Notes under the pieces: generated by a model
What the model saw: the letters and a program-made list of their open reading frames with translations, nothing else
What the model was told of the DNA's origin: nothing
Databases searched by the model: none
Shown here: positions 1 through 9,278 of the stretch, one piece after another
Layout: every line of letters starts with the position of its first letter
Numbering within the stretch: the stretch's first letter is position 1
Source of the DNA: Bacteroidales bacterium
GTDB taxonomy: Bacteria > Bacteroidota > Bacteroidia > Bacteroidales > UBA932
Direction: 5' to 3'
Length of the DNA: 64,000 bases
Assembly: GCA_016290415.1 (NCBI GenBank)
Contig: JAEETP010000005.1
Coordinates: 1 to 64,000 of the forward strand
Position numbers and translations under genes: made by a program

Positions 1-2
1 CC

Positions 3-1007
3 GTGGTCAATATTCCCGACACCACCGGCTATTGCTTCCCCGAGGAATTCGGAGCCAAGATCGCCTACCTTATGAATCACGTGCCCAATATCGACAAGGC
101 GATAATATCTACCCATTGCCACAACGACCTGGGTATGGCCACGGCCAACACGCTGGCGGGTGTGATGGCGGGTGCTCGACAGGCGGAGGTCACTATCAAT
201 GGTATCGGCGAGCGTGCCGGCAACACCGCCCTTGAAGAGGTTGTGATGGCCATCAAGAGCCGCAAGGAATTCCCAGTTTACACCGATATCAAGATCAAGC
301 AAATCACCAAGGTATCGCATCAGGTTTCGTCTATGATGCGTATGCCGGTCCAGCCCAACAAGGCTATTGTGGGCCGCAACGCCTTTGCCCATTCGTCCGG
401 CATCCATCAGGACGGCGTTTTGAAGAACCGCGAGAGCTACGAAATCATTGACCCGACCGACATCGGCCTGAACGATTCCATCATCGCTCTCACCGCCCGC
501 AGCGGCCGTGCTGCGCTGAACCATCACTTCCACCGTCTTGGGCTGAATCTCTCTGCCCAGGAGCTAGCTCTGGCCTACGAGAAGTTTCTCCGTGTGGCCG
601 ACAGCAAAAAGGATATCGACGATGCCGACCTCTACGAAATAGCCGGTGTCACCGAGGGCAATGTCACCCAGAAGATCCGCCTTGCATATCTGCAGGTTGT
701 CTGCGGCAAGAACTCACTGCCTATGGCCACCGTCACCCTTGAGATAGACGGCGAGCCGTGCACCTGCACCTCCGGCGGAATCGGCCCCATAGACGCCGCT
801 TTCTCTGCCGTCAAGACTCTGGTGCACCGCAAGGTCAATCTGGAGGAGATGCTTATCCAGAGCATCAACAAGGGCACCGACGACATAGGCAAGGTTCACA
901 TCCAGATTGAGAACAAGGGCCAGATTTATTACGGCTTCGCTGCCGACAAGGATATTATAACTGCGACTGTAGAGGCGCTTGTAAACGCCATCTCTAAGAT
1001 TCTCTAG
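3..1007 (+). CDS. leuA: 2-isopropylmalate synthase, 3' part only
   Basis: The gene is cut by the window edge; its frame is open from base 3 and ends at TAG 1005-1007. LeuA condenses acetyl-CoA with 2-oxoisovalerate, the first committed step of leucine synthesis. The visible 334 codons carry the end of the TIM barrel with the metal-binding HCHND motif (fragment residues 38-42) and GIGERAGN (67-74). A LeuA allosteric dimerisation domain follows from about residue 205 to the end, with the [10 protein letters not shown] segment. Full-length type 1 enzymes are about 500 residues, so roughly the first third is missing. Homocitrate or citramalate synthase is a weaker alternative. Confidence 0.93.
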   Translation: MVNIPDTTGYCFPEEFGAKIAYLMNHVPNIDKAIISTHCHNDLGMATANTLAGVMAGARQAEVTINGIGERAGNTALEEVVMAIKSRKEFPVYTDIKIKQITKVSHQVSSMMRMPVQPNKAIVGRNAFAHSSGIHQDGVLKNRESYEIIDPTDIGLNDSIIALTARSGRAALNHHFHRLGLNLSAQELALAYEKFLRVADSKKDIDDADLYEIAGVTEGNVTQKIRLAYLQVVCGKNSLPMATVTLEIDGEPCTCTSGGIGPIDAAFSAVKTLVHRKVNLEEMLIQSINKGTDDIGKVHIQIENKGQIYYGFAADKDIITATVEALVNAISKIL

Positions 1008-1032
1008 TCCAGTTTTTACATAATAGAGGTTT

Positions 1033-1072
1033 TACGCTGTTTTTTGTTATATTTGTAACAATTAACAGCGTA
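1033..1072 (+). promoter_or_regulatory. Promoter with nested inverted repeats upstream of the nucleoside phosphorylase gene
   Basis: A Bacteroidota -7 box TATATTTG lies at 1048-1055. It sits inside TGTTA-N6-TAACA (1045-1060) and inside a perfect 9-bp inverted repeat TACGCTGTT (1033-1041) / AACAGCGTA (1064-1072). The expected start of transcription is near 1062, so the outer arms straddle the promoter. This suggests a repressor operator. A terminator hairpin for leuA is the alternative, but no T-run follows the right arm. Confidence 0.5.
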
Positions 1073-1078
1073 TTTAAT

Positions 1079-1954
1079 ATGATTCCCAAGTCAGAACTTC
1101 TCATAAATTCCGATGGAAGCGTTTTCCATCTTCACATTAAACCCGAACATCTGGCAGACATCGTGCTTCTGGTCGGAGACCCCGACCGGGTGACTATGAT
1201 CGGGACCTATTTTGACAGTTTCGAAGACGAGGGGCAGAGCCGCGAGTTCCGTCATTTCACCGGCACCTACAAGGGTCGCCGTATGACCTGCGTGTCGCAC
1301 GGCATCGGCTGCGACAATATCGACATCGTGGCCACCGAACTCGATGCCCTGGCAAACATAGATTTTGCCACCCGCGAGGTGAAACCACAGCATCGCCGTC
1401 TTACTCTGATGCGTATGGGTACCTGCGGCGCCATTCAGCCCGATATCCCTCTGGGCGGCGCAATACTGTCGCACGTGAGCATCGGTTTTGACTGCCTGAT
1501 GCGCTGGTATGCAGAGGTGGACAAGATCAATCTCAAGGACTACGAAGAGGACTTTGTGCGTCATATGGGTTGGGACGCAGCCGGTCTGCCCAGGCCGTAT
1601 TTCGTGAAGGCCAGCCAGAAGCTCATCGATCTGATGTCGGGCTGGACGGTGCCCGGAATGACCATTTCCGCGCCCGGTTTCTACGGCCCCCAGGGCCGAG
1701 TGCTGCGCCTTGGCCTGGCTATGCCCGATATGCTGGAGAAACTGGAGAGCTGGCGCTACGACGGACGCCGCATCACCAACTTTGAGATGGAATCCAGCGC
1801 CCTTGCCGGCCTTGCCGCCCAGCTTGGCCACGATGCCATCACCGTCTGCTGCGCCATTGCCAACCGCTATGCCGGCGACAGCAACACCGACTACAAGCCC
1901 TACGTGAGCCGTATGATAGAAACGGCCCTCGACACCTTGGTACAACTCGACTAA
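1079..1954 (+). CDS. Nucleoside phosphorylase, uridine phosphorylase-like
   Basis: This is a PNP/UDP-family enzyme that would split a nucleoside with phosphate into base and (deoxy)ribose-1-phosphate in the cytosol, for salvage. It shows the phosphate-site motif GDPDR (33-37), a glycine-rich core (MRMGTCGAIQ, 111-120) and the nucleoside-binding signature FEMESS (235-240). The length (291) is slightly above the usual 250-260. Uridine is the likeliest substrate from the signature, but purine specificity cannot be excluded. It is monocistronic: its own promoter lies upstream and a palindromic element separates it from the convergent symporter gene. Confidence 0.85.
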   Translation: MIPKSELLINSDGSVFHLHIKPEHLADIVLLVGDPDRVTMIGTYFDSFEDEGQSREFRHFTGTYKGRRMTCVSHGIGCDNIDIVATELDALANIDFATREVKPQHRRLTLMRMGTCGAIQPDIPLGGAILSHVSIGFDCLMRWYAEVDKINLKDYEEDFVRHMGWDAAGLPRPYFVKASQKLIDLMSGWTVPGMTISAPGFYGPQGRVLRLGLAMPDMLEKLESWRYDGRRITNFEMESSALAGLAAQLGHDAITVCCAIANRYAGDSNTDYKPYVSRMIETALDTLVQLD

Positions 1955-1990
1955 TCACTTCTGCGTCGGGCAGATGCCTTCGCCTGAATT

Positions 1991-2089
1991 GCCCTCGCTG
2001 GGCTACGAAAAAGGCTTTGCTCCGGGCCAGGGAGAACATAGAACCCCTGTTCCCTACGCAAAGCTTTTTCTTCGCTGTATCGCTCGGGC
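1991..2089. repeat. Convergent-gene palindromic element, copy 1
   Basis: This is one of four related ~100-bp elements in the window. Outer arms GCCCTCGCT / CGCTCGGGC enclose a second stem, AAAAAGGCTTTG / CAAAGCTTTTT. A conserved core (CTCCGGGCCAGGG then CCCTGTTCCCT) lies at the tip. It fills the gap between the rightward phosphorylase gene and the leftward symporter gene. It differs from the copy at 38487-38584 by only about three substitutions and one inserted base. The A-tract/T-tract stem could terminate transcription from both sides. It contains no open reading frame. Confidence 0.8.
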
Positions 2090-2113
2090 TTCCGAAGCCA
2101 AAGCGGCAGAAAA

Positions 2114-3508
2114 CTATTTCTTCAGGGATTTCTCGTAGTCGCGGAGCAGATTCACCGCTTCTGGGCAGAGGAGCAGCAGCGCTATGACATTGATCCAGGC
2201 GGTGAGCCCCACGCCCACATCGCCCAGCGTCCAGATAACATTCGCCTCGCGCACCGAACCGAAGACCACCATAGCCAGCAGCGCAAACCGGAAAATCCAG
2301 ATGGCCAATTTTTCGCTTCCGGCCTTCTTGCCTTCGAAAATGTGCATTATGCTGGACTCTCCGTAGAAGTAATAAGCCATAATGGTGGTGAATACAAAGA
2401 ACACCATAGCAATGCTCACGAAAGTGCTGCCAAAGCCGCTGAGCACACTGTCCACCGCCGCCTGCGTATAGCCCACGTAATTGGCCCCAAGCGAAGGGTC
2501 GCCGGCCACCAGAATCTCACCTGTCTTCGCATCCAGAATGTTATATGTGCCGGAGCAAAGAATCATCAGCGCTGTGGCGGTACAGATCAGCAAAGTGTCC
2601 ACATACACGCTGAAAGCCTGCGCCAGACCCTGTTTGGCAGGGTGGGACACCGCCGCCGAAGCAGATACTATGGCACCGCCGCCCTGGCCGGCCTCATTAG
2701 AGAAAATGCCGCGTTTCACTCCCATCATAATGGTGGAGCCAAGAATGCCGCCAGCCACCTGCTGAAGCCCTATTGCGCTGGTCACAATCATCTTCAACAC
2801 GTGTGGAATGGTGTTGATATTGTGGGCCAGGACAATTACAGTTATCACCAGATATCCCAATGCCATAAACGGCGTGATGATGCTGGCTACGCGGGAAATG
2901 CTCTTGATGCCGCCGATAATCACCAGTGCAAGCAGGAATGCAAGTGCAAGGCCGCTGTAGAGGGGATTGATGCCGAAAGAATTGCTTAGCGCGCCCGTCA
3001 TTCCGTTGGACTGGACAGGCGCCAGGAACAAGCCGTAACCGAAGATGCAGCAAACAGAGAAAACAATGCCCAGCCACGGAAGCTTGAGCCCTTTCTCTAT
3101 ATAACTGGCTGGGCCGCCGCGGAAACCGGTTGCGTGGTGGAATTTGTATTTCTGGGCGAGGGTAGACTCTACAAAAGCGGTGGATGCACCGAAAAATGCT
3201 ATGAGCCACATCCAGAACACCGCGCCCGGACCACCCAGAGCTATGGCTGTGGCCACACCCACAATGTTGCCGGTGCCGACGCGTCCCGACAGTGCCACAC
3301 AGAAAGCCTCAAACGAGGATATTCCGTGCTTGCTGCCCTCCTCGGACTTCTCTTTGGGGGCAAAAAGACTGCGGATCATAAGTCCGAAGCGGCGTACCTG
3401 AACAAAACGGGTGCGGATAGAGAAATACAGTCCGGCGCCAACCAGCAGCGCCACCAGAGCAGGACTCCAGATGATACTGTTGGCTACGGATACGATCTTG
3501 TCTATCAT
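2114..3508 (-). CDS. Sodium:alanine/glycine symporter, AGCS family
   Basis: This is an integral inner-membrane protein of 464 residues with about ten or eleven hydrophobic segments. It shows AGCS family hallmarks: an N-terminal SPALVALLVGAGLYFSIRT segment, then GRVGTGNIVGVATAIALGGP near residues 75-95, and GQGGGAIVSAS later. AGCS carriers import alanine or glycine with Na+. The start at 3508 is supported by a TATATTTG -7 box (minus strand, 3529-3536) about 20 bp upstream. The exact amino acid carried cannot be read from sequence. Confidence 0.9.
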   Translation of the reverse strand: MIDKIVSVANSIIWSPALVALLVGAGLYFSIRTRFVQVRRFGLMIRSLFAPKEKSEEGSKHGISSFEAFCVALSGRVGTGNIVGVATAIALGGPGAVFWMWLIAFFGASTAFVESTLAQKYKFHHATGFRGGPASYIEKGLKLPWLGIVFSVCCIFGYGLFLAPVQSNGMTGALSNSFGINPLYSGLALAFLLALVIIGGIKSISRVASIITPFMALGYLVITVIVLAHNINTIPHVLKMIVTSAIGLQQVAGGILGSTIMMGVKRGIFSNEAGQGGGAIVSASAAVSHPAKQGLAQAFSVYVDTLLICTATALMILCSGTYNILDAKTGEILVAGDPSLGANYVGYTQAAVDSVLSGFGSTFVSIAMVFFVFTTIMAYYFYGESSIMHIFEGKKAGSEKLAIWIFRFALLAMVVFGSVREANVIWTLGDVGVGLTAWINVIALLLLCPEAVNLLRDYEKSLKK

Positions 3509-3528
3509 AGTTGGGCGGGACTTTGCTG

Positions 3529-3536
3529 CAAATATA
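3529..3536 (-). promoter_or_regulatory. -7 box for the AGCS symporter gene
   Basis: TATATTTG on the minus strand matches the Bacteroidota TAnnTTTG box. It sits about 20 bp before the ATG at 3508. No clear TTTG -33 partner is seen. Confidence 0.5.
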
Positions 3537-3540
3537 ACAA

Positions 3541-4770
3541 TTATCGCCCTTTCCTGAGTCTGTCAACTGCGTGCTCCAGACTCTCGGAAGGCTCAATAAT
3601 GTTGTAGTCTTTCCAAAAGTCGGGGTCCACGAACTCGCTGGCCTTGTCGCTCAGGATGTCGCTTGTGCGGAACTGCTCCGACCGGGCTATGGGTATGGCC
3701 TGGGGACGGATGTCGGTGACAACCAGTTCGTTGATGGCCGAATAGCTGGTGGCGAACAGTTTCTTTTTCCAGTCGCAGTTGAACCTGAAAACAGAGCGGA
3801 AATAAGAGATCCGTGCCAGACGGCCGTCGTAGCTATAGTTGACCACTATGGACATCTCCTTTGGCGCAAGTCTTAACGACAGAGGCTTGCGCACCACTAT
3901 CCTGCGGATGGCCTTGCCCTTGTCTGAAACATCCAGGGACATCTCTATCCTCGTAAAGAACAAATTCTCGCTGTCAATATACAGGGTGCCGCTATATAGG
4001 GCCACGTCGGTGATCTGTGGGCCAGGCTTGAAATTGATGACAAACTGCAGCCGGCCGTCAATGTATGTAGGCTGGCCCATTTCAAAGATGTACTGATTGA
4101 GAGTTTCCGGGCCGAAAAGGACCTCGGGATTCTTTACTACATCAAGAAATACTGCCTGGGCAGGGCCGCCCTGCACCTTTACGCTTAGTGTATCGCTGGG
4201 TTTCTGGCTAAGCAGTACCCGGCTCTTTTCGAGTGCGGTTCGGTCTCCGTAAATACCATCTCCATAGCCGGTCTTGTACATCCGCGCCACCGCCTCGGAA
4301 ATATATGTATAGCGCGTTCTCTTGCGAACGGTTTCCCTATAGAAGCACTCCAGAAGTTCCGGTTTTGAACTGTAGTTGTCTGGAATCCTTCTGATGGCTG
4401 CACAAACCAGATCATATGCGTCTCCAGAGATGATTGTGGCCCCTTCCAGAGCGTAGGACTCCGGTTTAAGCCTGATCCTGACCGGCTTATCCGGGGATGC
4501 CTCGCATACTGATGTCTTATATCCAAGAACAGAGACCTGTACTGAAGAGAAAGGCTCTCCTGATTTGATTGTGAATTTGCCGTCTGCGTTTGTTACAGTG
4601 GAATAGTTGGTGCCTGGGACAGTTACCAAAGCCGACTCAATTGCCACTCCGTTAGTTGCATCCACAACGGTTCCCCTGACAGAGAATGCAAGGCGCAGGG
4701 TGTCACTCTGTGCACTGAGATTCAGCGTACAGCAAATCAGCAGGGACAATATCAGAATGCGTAGTTTCAT
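3541..4770 (-). CDS. Secreted protein with a carboxypeptidase-like regulatory domain
   Basis: The start is set at the ATG at 4770, which opens a signal peptide (MKLRILILSLLICCTLNLSAQ). An upstream in-frame ATG at 4890 would precede it with a non-signal sequence overlapping the divergent gene. After the signal come an Ig-like CarboxypepD_reg domain (about residues 28-100; GTVVDATNGVAIESALV, then DGKFTIKSGE) and a roughly 300-residue beta-rich region that I do not recognise. Proteins of this build are exported to the periplasm or cell surface in Bacteroidota. No enzymatic motif is visible and the function is unknown. Confidence 0.75.
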   Translation of the reverse strand: MKLRILILSLLICCTLNLSAQSDTLRLAFSVRGTVVDATNGVAIESALVTVPGTNYSTVTNADGKFTIKSGEPFSSVQVSVLGYKTSVCEASPDKPVRIRLKPESYALEGATIISGDAYDLVCAAIRRIPDNYSSKPELLECFYRETVRKRTRYTYISEAVARMYKTGYGDGIYGDRTALEKSRVLLSQKPSDTLSVKVQGGPAQAVFLDVVKNPEVLFGPETLNQYIFEMGQPTYIDGRLQFVINFKPGPQITDVALYSGTLYIDSENLFFTRIEMSLDVSDKGKAIRRIVVRKPLSLRLAPKEMSIVVNYSYDGRLARISYFRSVFRFNCDWKKKLFATSYSAINELVVTDIRPQAIPIARSEQFRTSDILSDKASEFVDPDFWKDYNIIEPSESLEHAVDRLRKGR

Positions 4771-4799
4771 TGTTTCTACAAATATAAAAAATATATTTG
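4770..4799 (+). promoter_or_regulatory. Promoter of the low-molecular-weight phosphatase gene
   Basis: TTG (4770-4772), a 19-bp spacer and TATATTTG (4792-4799) fit the Bacteroidota -33/-7 promoter. The ATG follows at 4823. The -33 trinucleotide overlaps the start codon of the divergent gene. Confidence 0.55.
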
Positions 4800-4822
4800 C
4801 ACCTGCTAAACTGATTGATAAT

Positions 4823-5281
4823 ATGCTGAATGTCCTCTTTGTCTGCCACGGAAACATCTGCCGCAGCCCGATGGCGGAGTTCATATTCAAGAAAATGGTG
4901 AAGGACGCCGGGAAGGAAGGGGAGTATTACATAGAATCGGCGGCGGTTTCTGCCGAGGACCTGGGGAGTCCCATCTATCCGCCCGCCAAGCGCTGCCTGA
5001 CTTCTCACGGGATTCCGTTTGACAGCTCCAAGTGCGCACGGCTGGTGACCAGGGCGGATTATAACCGCTTTGACAGAATCATAATAATGGACAGCCAGAA
5101 CCGCAGGTGGCTGAGCCGGATTATTCCGGATGACCCGGAAGGCAAGGTGCAACTGATGATGTCTTTCTGCGGAATCAACCGCGATGTCGCCGACCCTTGG
5201 TACACTGGCGATTTCGAAGCCTCTTACAGAGATATCACCGCCGGCTGCAAGGCGTTTCTGGAACAACAAAAAAGTCGCTGA
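4823..5281 (+). CDS. Low-molecular-weight protein-tyrosine phosphatase
   Basis: This is a small cytosolic phosphatase (152 residues, normal length) that removes phosphate from protein tyrosines through a cysteinyl-phosphate intermediate. The P-loop CHGNICRSPMAE fits the CX5R(S/T) signature near the N-terminus, and the general-acid motif DPWYTGDFEASYRD sits near the C-terminus. The start at 4823 places the P-loop about eight residues in, as in the family; the longer in-frame opening from 4607 runs through the divergent gene and is rejected. No kinase or capsule locus is nearby to suggest a partner. Confidence 0.92.
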   Translation: MLNVLFVCHGNICRSPMAEFIFKKMVKDAGKEGEYYIESAAVSAEDLGSPIYPPAKRCLTSHGIPFDSSKCARLVTRADYNRFDRIIIMDSQNRRWLSRIIPDDPEGKVQLMMSFCGINRDVADPWYTGDFEASYRDITAGCKAFLEQQKSR

Positions 5282-5298
5282 ATCATCAGCGACTTTTT
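5269..5298. terminator. Bidirectional terminator between convergent genes
   Basis: AAAAAGTCGCTG (5269-5280), loop AATCAT and CAGCGACTTTTT (5287-5298) form a perfect 12-bp stem with A- and T-tracts on both sides. The left arm overlaps the last codons and stop of the phosphatase gene. Confidence 0.9.
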
Positions 5299-5300
5299 GT

Positions 5301-5909
5301 TTACTCTACCATCTTTGCCGGCCTGGCTTGTGAGCCCGGAGCCTGCGGCAGGCCGTTGTCGGCCGAGTCGGGCCTGTGGTGACGGTGAGGCCTGCCTTGA
5401 CCGCGGTTTTGGCGCATCTGCTGCATCTTTATCAGGCGTTCCTGCTCTGCCTTTACCCACTTGCCGTACTGCTCGTCGGTGAGTATTTTGCGCAGTTTCT
5501 TGTCCATTTTGATCCTGGACTTTTCGTGAGCTTCTTTTAGCTGCTCCATCTGCTGGGGAGACAGGGGAGTGAACTCGCGCCCCGCCTTTTCCATATCACG
5601 TTCAAACTGGGCACGTCCGCCGGGGCCGCCGGGACCCATTCCGGGACGGGGACCCATACCGGGACCAAAGCCCATACCGCGTCGGCCAAGGAACAGAGAG
5701 TCGGCCTCCATTTCCTTGACCTGCTTGAGGTTGAGTTTGTAGATTTTCTGATACTGTTTGTCTGTGAGGGTGAGCAAACGGTCCATATGGTCTGTCATCA
5801 TATGCGCCTTTTGCTGGGGAGTCAACTGAGGCATTTCTCTCTGAGCCACTGCGTTGAACCCTGAGGTTGCAAGCGCAATGGCAAGCATTGTAACGAGTAT
5901 TTTTTTCAT
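5301..5909 (-). CDS. Periplasmic DUF4890 protein, Spy/CpxP-like
   Basis: The ATG at 5909 opens a signal peptide (MKKILVTMLAIALATSGFNAVAQ). The mature protein is helical and highly charged, with LTxxQ-like motifs typical of Spy/CpxP relatives: LTPQQKAHMM, LTDKQYQKI, LSPQQMEQL and LTDEQYGKW. A methionine/glycine/proline-rich stretch (RRGMGFGPGMGPRPGMGPGG, around residues 80-105) splits the two helical halves. Such proteins act as periplasmic chaperones or stress sensors; the methionine-rich linker could bind metal, which is only a guess. The C-terminal tail is low complexity. Confidence 0.75.
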   Translation of the reverse strand: MKKILVTMLAIALATSGFNAVAQREMPQLTPQQKAHMMTDHMDRLLTLTDKQYQKIYKLNLKQVKEMEADSLFLGRRGMGFGPGMGPRPGMGPGGPGGRAQFERDMEKAGREFTPLSPQQMEQLKEAHEKSRIKMDKKLRKILTDEQYGKWVKAEQERLIKMQQMRQNRGQGRPHRHHRPDSADNGLPQAPGSQARPAKMVE

Positions 5910-5974
5910 ATGTCTATTGTTTGAATATTCTGTTGTTTTGACGCGAAAACCCCGCATAGGTTTAATTGCAATGC

Positions 5975-6011
5975 CAAATTTATCAATTTCCCCGTTTTAT
6001 TCGTACTTTTG
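5975..6011. promoter_or_regulatory. Divergent -7 boxes (DUF4890 leftward, protease operon rightward)
   Basis: TAAATTTG on the minus strand (5975-5982) would serve the DUF4890 gene. TACTTTTG on the plus strand (6004-6011) lies 38 bp before the protease ATG at 6050. Both match TAnnTTTG; neither has a convincing -33 box. Confidence 0.45.
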
Positions 6012-6049
6012 TAAATTAGGATTTATATGCCGACTATTAATTACTGCTT

Positions 6050-9000
6050 ATGAAAATAAAGTTACGTCTCTCTGTTGCATTTTTGCTGTTGGTGGCAAAC
6101 ATTGCCTTTGCCCAGGATAGTCCCCGCTGGCTTCGGCACAGCGCCATCTCCCCGGATGGGAAAACCGTTGCATTTGCCTTTCAGGGAGATATTTTCACTG
6201 TCAGCTCGGCTGGCGGCCAGGCCCGGCAAATCACCAGCTCGCCCTCTTACGAGAGTGATCCGGTATGGAGTGCAGATGGCTCTAAACTTGTTTTCAGTTC
6301 GTACAGAGACGGCAGTAAGGATGTCTGGGTGGTATCTTCACAAGGCGGTACACCCCGGCAACTGACTACATATACCGGCCCGGAAACCCCGCTGGCAGCA
6401 CTTGGCGACGGTACAGTGGTTTATATTACCAGCATACTTCCCGATGCAGAGGCGGCAGTCTATCCTAATGTTGCCCAAGTTTACAAGGTCCCTATTGACG
6501 GAGGCAAGAGCGAGATGGTGGTTTCTCTCACAATTCCCAGCCTGAGCGTAGCGCCCGACGGCACAATTATTTATGAAGACTATAAAGGGGTGGAGGACCC
6601 TCTCCGCAAACATCACACCTCTTCTGTAACCCGCGATATATGGTGCTACCGCGACGCCAAACCCGGGTTTACGATGGATGCCGAAGGCACTTTTGTGAAG
6701 ATATCCTCTTTCAAAGGAGAAGACCGCAATCCGGTATTCGCTCCCGACGGGAACCATTATTACTGGCTCAGCGAGCGCGGAGGAAACTTCAATGTGTGGA
6801 AATCCTCTCTGGACGGCAGCGAAAAACCCAGCCAGATTACCAATTTGCCCACTCATCCAGTTCGCGGGCTCAGCGTTTCACTGGACGGGAAGTTGCTCTT
6901 CTCATATAATGGTGACCTTTACACAATGCGCGAAGGGGAGCAGCCGGCAAAGCTGGAGATAACCATCGCCAAGGACAAACTGGTGAAAGACAAAGTGCGC
7001 CGGTCTGTCAATTTCGGAGCGGTGGCAGTGTCTGCCTCTACCAACGACGAAGAGGTGGCTCTGGAGTCCCGCGGCGACATCTTTGTTACTTCCATTGTCC
7101 ATAAGACAACCCGCCGCATAACCTGCACTCCCGAGCGCGAACGTGGCGTCAGCTTCTCTGATGACGGCCGCGAACTCTACTATGCGGCAGAGCGCGACGG
7201 CAGCTGGGGCATCTGGAAAACCAGCCTCACCAACAAGAAAGACAAGTATTTCTCCTATACATTCGATTTTAAGGAAGAACGGGTGACTCCGGCAGGCGTA
7301 ACCTGCACCAATCCAAAAGTATCCCCAGATGGCAAGTATCTGGCGTTTTTCAAGGACCGCACCGACATCGTGGTCAAAAACCTCAAGTCCGGCAAAGAAA
7401 AAACCGTGCTTACCGGCGCCCTGTATTCATATCAGGACGGTGACCTGGATTTCGAGTGGAGTCCCGACAGCCGTTACTTGCTTAGCGAGTATGCCGCTGA
7501 TGGTGGCTGGAACAACTCTGACGTTGCCCTGATCGAGGTGGAGAGCGGTAAGGTTACCAATCTGACCCACAGCGGTTATTCCGACTCCAGCTTCCGCTGG
7601 GCCCTTGGCGGCAAGGCAATGACCTGGACCAGCGACAAGGCCGGCTATCGCAGCCACGGCAGCTGGGGTGCCGAGAGGGATATCTACATTATGTTCTTTG
7701 ACGGTGAAGAGTATTACAAATTTACCCGCGACAAAGAAGAAGATGAGATAGAGAAACTGCTCAAGGCAGACGACAAGAAGGCCAAGAAGAAAGAAGAGCA
7801 GGATAGCTTGAAAGCAGAAAAGGGCAAGATTGACCCGCTGGTGCTGGATCTGGAAAACCGTGAAGACCGTATCATAAGGCTGACTCCCTCCTCCGGCCGC
7901 CTCGGAGACCATTTCCTTAGCCCTGACGGCACCAAACTGTTTTACATCCAGCGTCTTGAAAAAGGCAACGACCTTTGCCAGATAGACATTAAATCCCGCT
8001 CAGTCAAGGTCTTGGAAAAAGGTGTCAACGGAAGATTTTTCCCTTCGCCCGACGGTAAGTCAATTTTTATGCTAAGCCCGCTCTCTATCAAGAAGCTGGA
8101 CGCATCCACCGGAAAGGGGAGCTCCATCTCTTTCTCCGATGATTATGACTATTTCCCGGCCGCTGAGCGGGAGTATATCCTTGCACACTGCTGGAAACAG
8201 GTCAAGGAGAAATTCTACGACGAAAAGATACACGGTATAGACTGGGACGGATTTTATGAGAATTACAAGCAGTTCCTGCCGTACATAGACAACAACTATG
8301 ATTTCACAGAGTTGATGTCAGAGATGCTGGGAGAGCTGAACGCCTCCCACACCGGGGCCCGCCTGCGCTCCATAGGCCAGTCAAATGCCGGCTGTCTGGG
8401 TGTGCTTTACGACGAATCATTCGACGGCGAGGGCATTAAGATCAAAGAGATACTTCCCGGCAGCTGCCTGGCGATGGTCAAGCCCGACCTGAAGGAGGGA
8501 GATATTATTACATCTGTGGATGGAGTCCCCGTTGCAAAGGGCAGCGCCTGGTATGACGTGCTGCGCTACAACTCCGGCAAGAAGACCGTGCTTAATATCC
8601 GCAGCGGCAATAAAGAGTCCACTGTGACCGTGATTCCGACATCTTCTGACAGCGAAGGTCTGTATAAACGCTGGATCCGCCGCAACGAGAAGATGGTAGA
8701 GAAGCTTTCCGGCGGCCGTATCGGTTATGTCCACGTCAAAGGAATGAATTCCGACAGTTTCAGAGAGGTTTATTCCAATGCCCTTGGCAAATACCGCACC
8801 TGCGACGCCCTGATTGTGGATACGCGCCACAACGGCGGCGGCTGGCTCCACGATGACCTGGCCACATTCCTGAGCGGCAAACCGTATATCGACTTTAAAC
8901 CGCGCGGCCAGTATATCGGCACCGAGCCCTACAGCAAATGGAACAAGCCTTCTTGCGTGCTTATTTGCGAAGATGACTATTCCGACGCATCTGGCTTCCC

Positions 9001-9274
9001 TTTTATTTACAGGGAGTTGGGCATTGGTAAGCTGATTGGCGCTCCGGTGCCCGGCACAATGACGGCGGTTTGGTGGGAAAACCAGATTGACCCTACCATA
9101 GTGTTCGGCATTCCCGAGGTTACCAGCGTGAGCCGCAGGGACGGCAGCGTGCTTGAGAACCAGCAGATTGAACCCGATATCCTGGTGATCAACGACCCTG
9201 CCAGCATCCTTCGCGGCGAAGACCGCCAGATAGAGGCCGCGGTGGCCGAGCTGCTCAAACAGATAGAACAGTAA
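6050..9274 (+). CDS. Tricorn-like S41 protease with beta-propellers and PDZ domain
   Basis: This 1074-residue secreted or periplasmic protease has a signal peptide (ending NIAFAQ). WD40/TolB-like propeller blades follow (repeated SPDGKxxxF motifs through about residue 700), then a tricorn C1 helical region, a PDZ domain (about 795-860) and an S41 peptidase core. Residues consistent with the tricorn tetrad are His767 (NASHTGAR), Ser978-Asp979 (DYSDASGF) and Glu1036 (ENQQIEPD). Tricorn proteases digest peptides entering through the propeller. It is the first gene of an operon with a SusC/SusD pair only 4 bp downstream, suggesting it trims imported peptides. A charged, lysine/glutamate-rich loop is inserted near residues 560-600. 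Confidence 0.9.
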   Translation: MKIKLRLSVAFLLLVANIAFAQDSPRWLRHSAISPDGKTVAFAFQGDIFTVSSAGGQARQITSSPSYESDPVWSADGSKLVFSSYRDGSKDVWVVSSQGGTPRQLTTYTGPETPLAALGDGTVVYITSILPDAEAAVYPNVAQVYKVPIDGGKSEMVVSLTIPSLSVAPDGTIIYEDYKGVEDPLRKHHTSSVTRDIWCYRDAKPGFTMDAEGTFVKISSFKGEDRNPVFAPDGNHYYWLSERGGNFNVWKSSLDGSEKPSQITNLPTHPVRGLSVSLDGKLLFSYNGDLYTMREGEQPAKLEITIAKDKLVKDKVRRSVNFGAVAVSASTNDEEVALESRGDIFVTSIVHKTTRRITCTPERERGVSFSDDGRELYYAAERDGSWGIWKTSLTNKKDKYFSYTFDFKEERVTPAGVTCTNPKVSPDGKYLAFFKDRTDIVVKNLKSGKEKTVLTGALYSYQDGDLDFEWSPDSRYLLSEYAADGGWNNSDVALIEVESGKVTNLTHSGYSDSSFRWALGGKAMTWTSDKAGYRSHGSWGAERDIYIMFFDGEEYYKFTRDKEEDEIEKLLKADDKKAKKKEEQDSLKAEKGKIDPLVLDLENREDRIIRLTPSSGRLGDHFLSPDGTKLFYIQRLEKGNDLCQIDIKSRSVKVLEKGVNGRFFPSPDGKSIFMLSPLSIKKLDASTGKGSSISFSDDYDYFPAAEREYILAHCWKQVKEKFYDEKIHGIDWDGFYENYKQFLPYIDNNYDFTELMSEMLGELNASHTGARLRSIGQSNAGCLGVLYDESFDGEGIKIKEILPGSCLAMVKPDLKEGDIITSVDGVPVAKGSAWYDVLRYNSGKKTVLNIRSGNKESTVTVIPTSSDSEGLYKRWIRRNEKMVEKLSGGRIGYVHVKGMNSDSFREVYSNALGKYRTCDALIVDTRHNGGGWLHDDLATFLSGKPYIDFKPRGQYIGTEPYSKWNKPSCVLICEDDYSDASGFPFIYRELGIGKLIGAPVPGTMTAVWWENQIDPTIVFGIPEVTSVSRRDGSVLENQQIEPDILVINDPASILRGEDRQIEAAVAELLKQIEQ

Positions 9275-9278
9275 GATT

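Noticed and set aside
1045..1060. Zur/Fur-like box TGTTATATTTGTAACA
   Set aside because: The half-site spacing differs from known Zur boxes and the downstream gene has no metal link; it is kept only as part of an unassigned operator.
1091..1945. Long open frame (284 codons) on the minus strand within the nucleoside phosphorylase gene
   Set aside because: It lies antisense to a gene with clear family motifs, its product is histidine/alanine/glycine-rich without domains, and it is explained by codon bias in the real gene.
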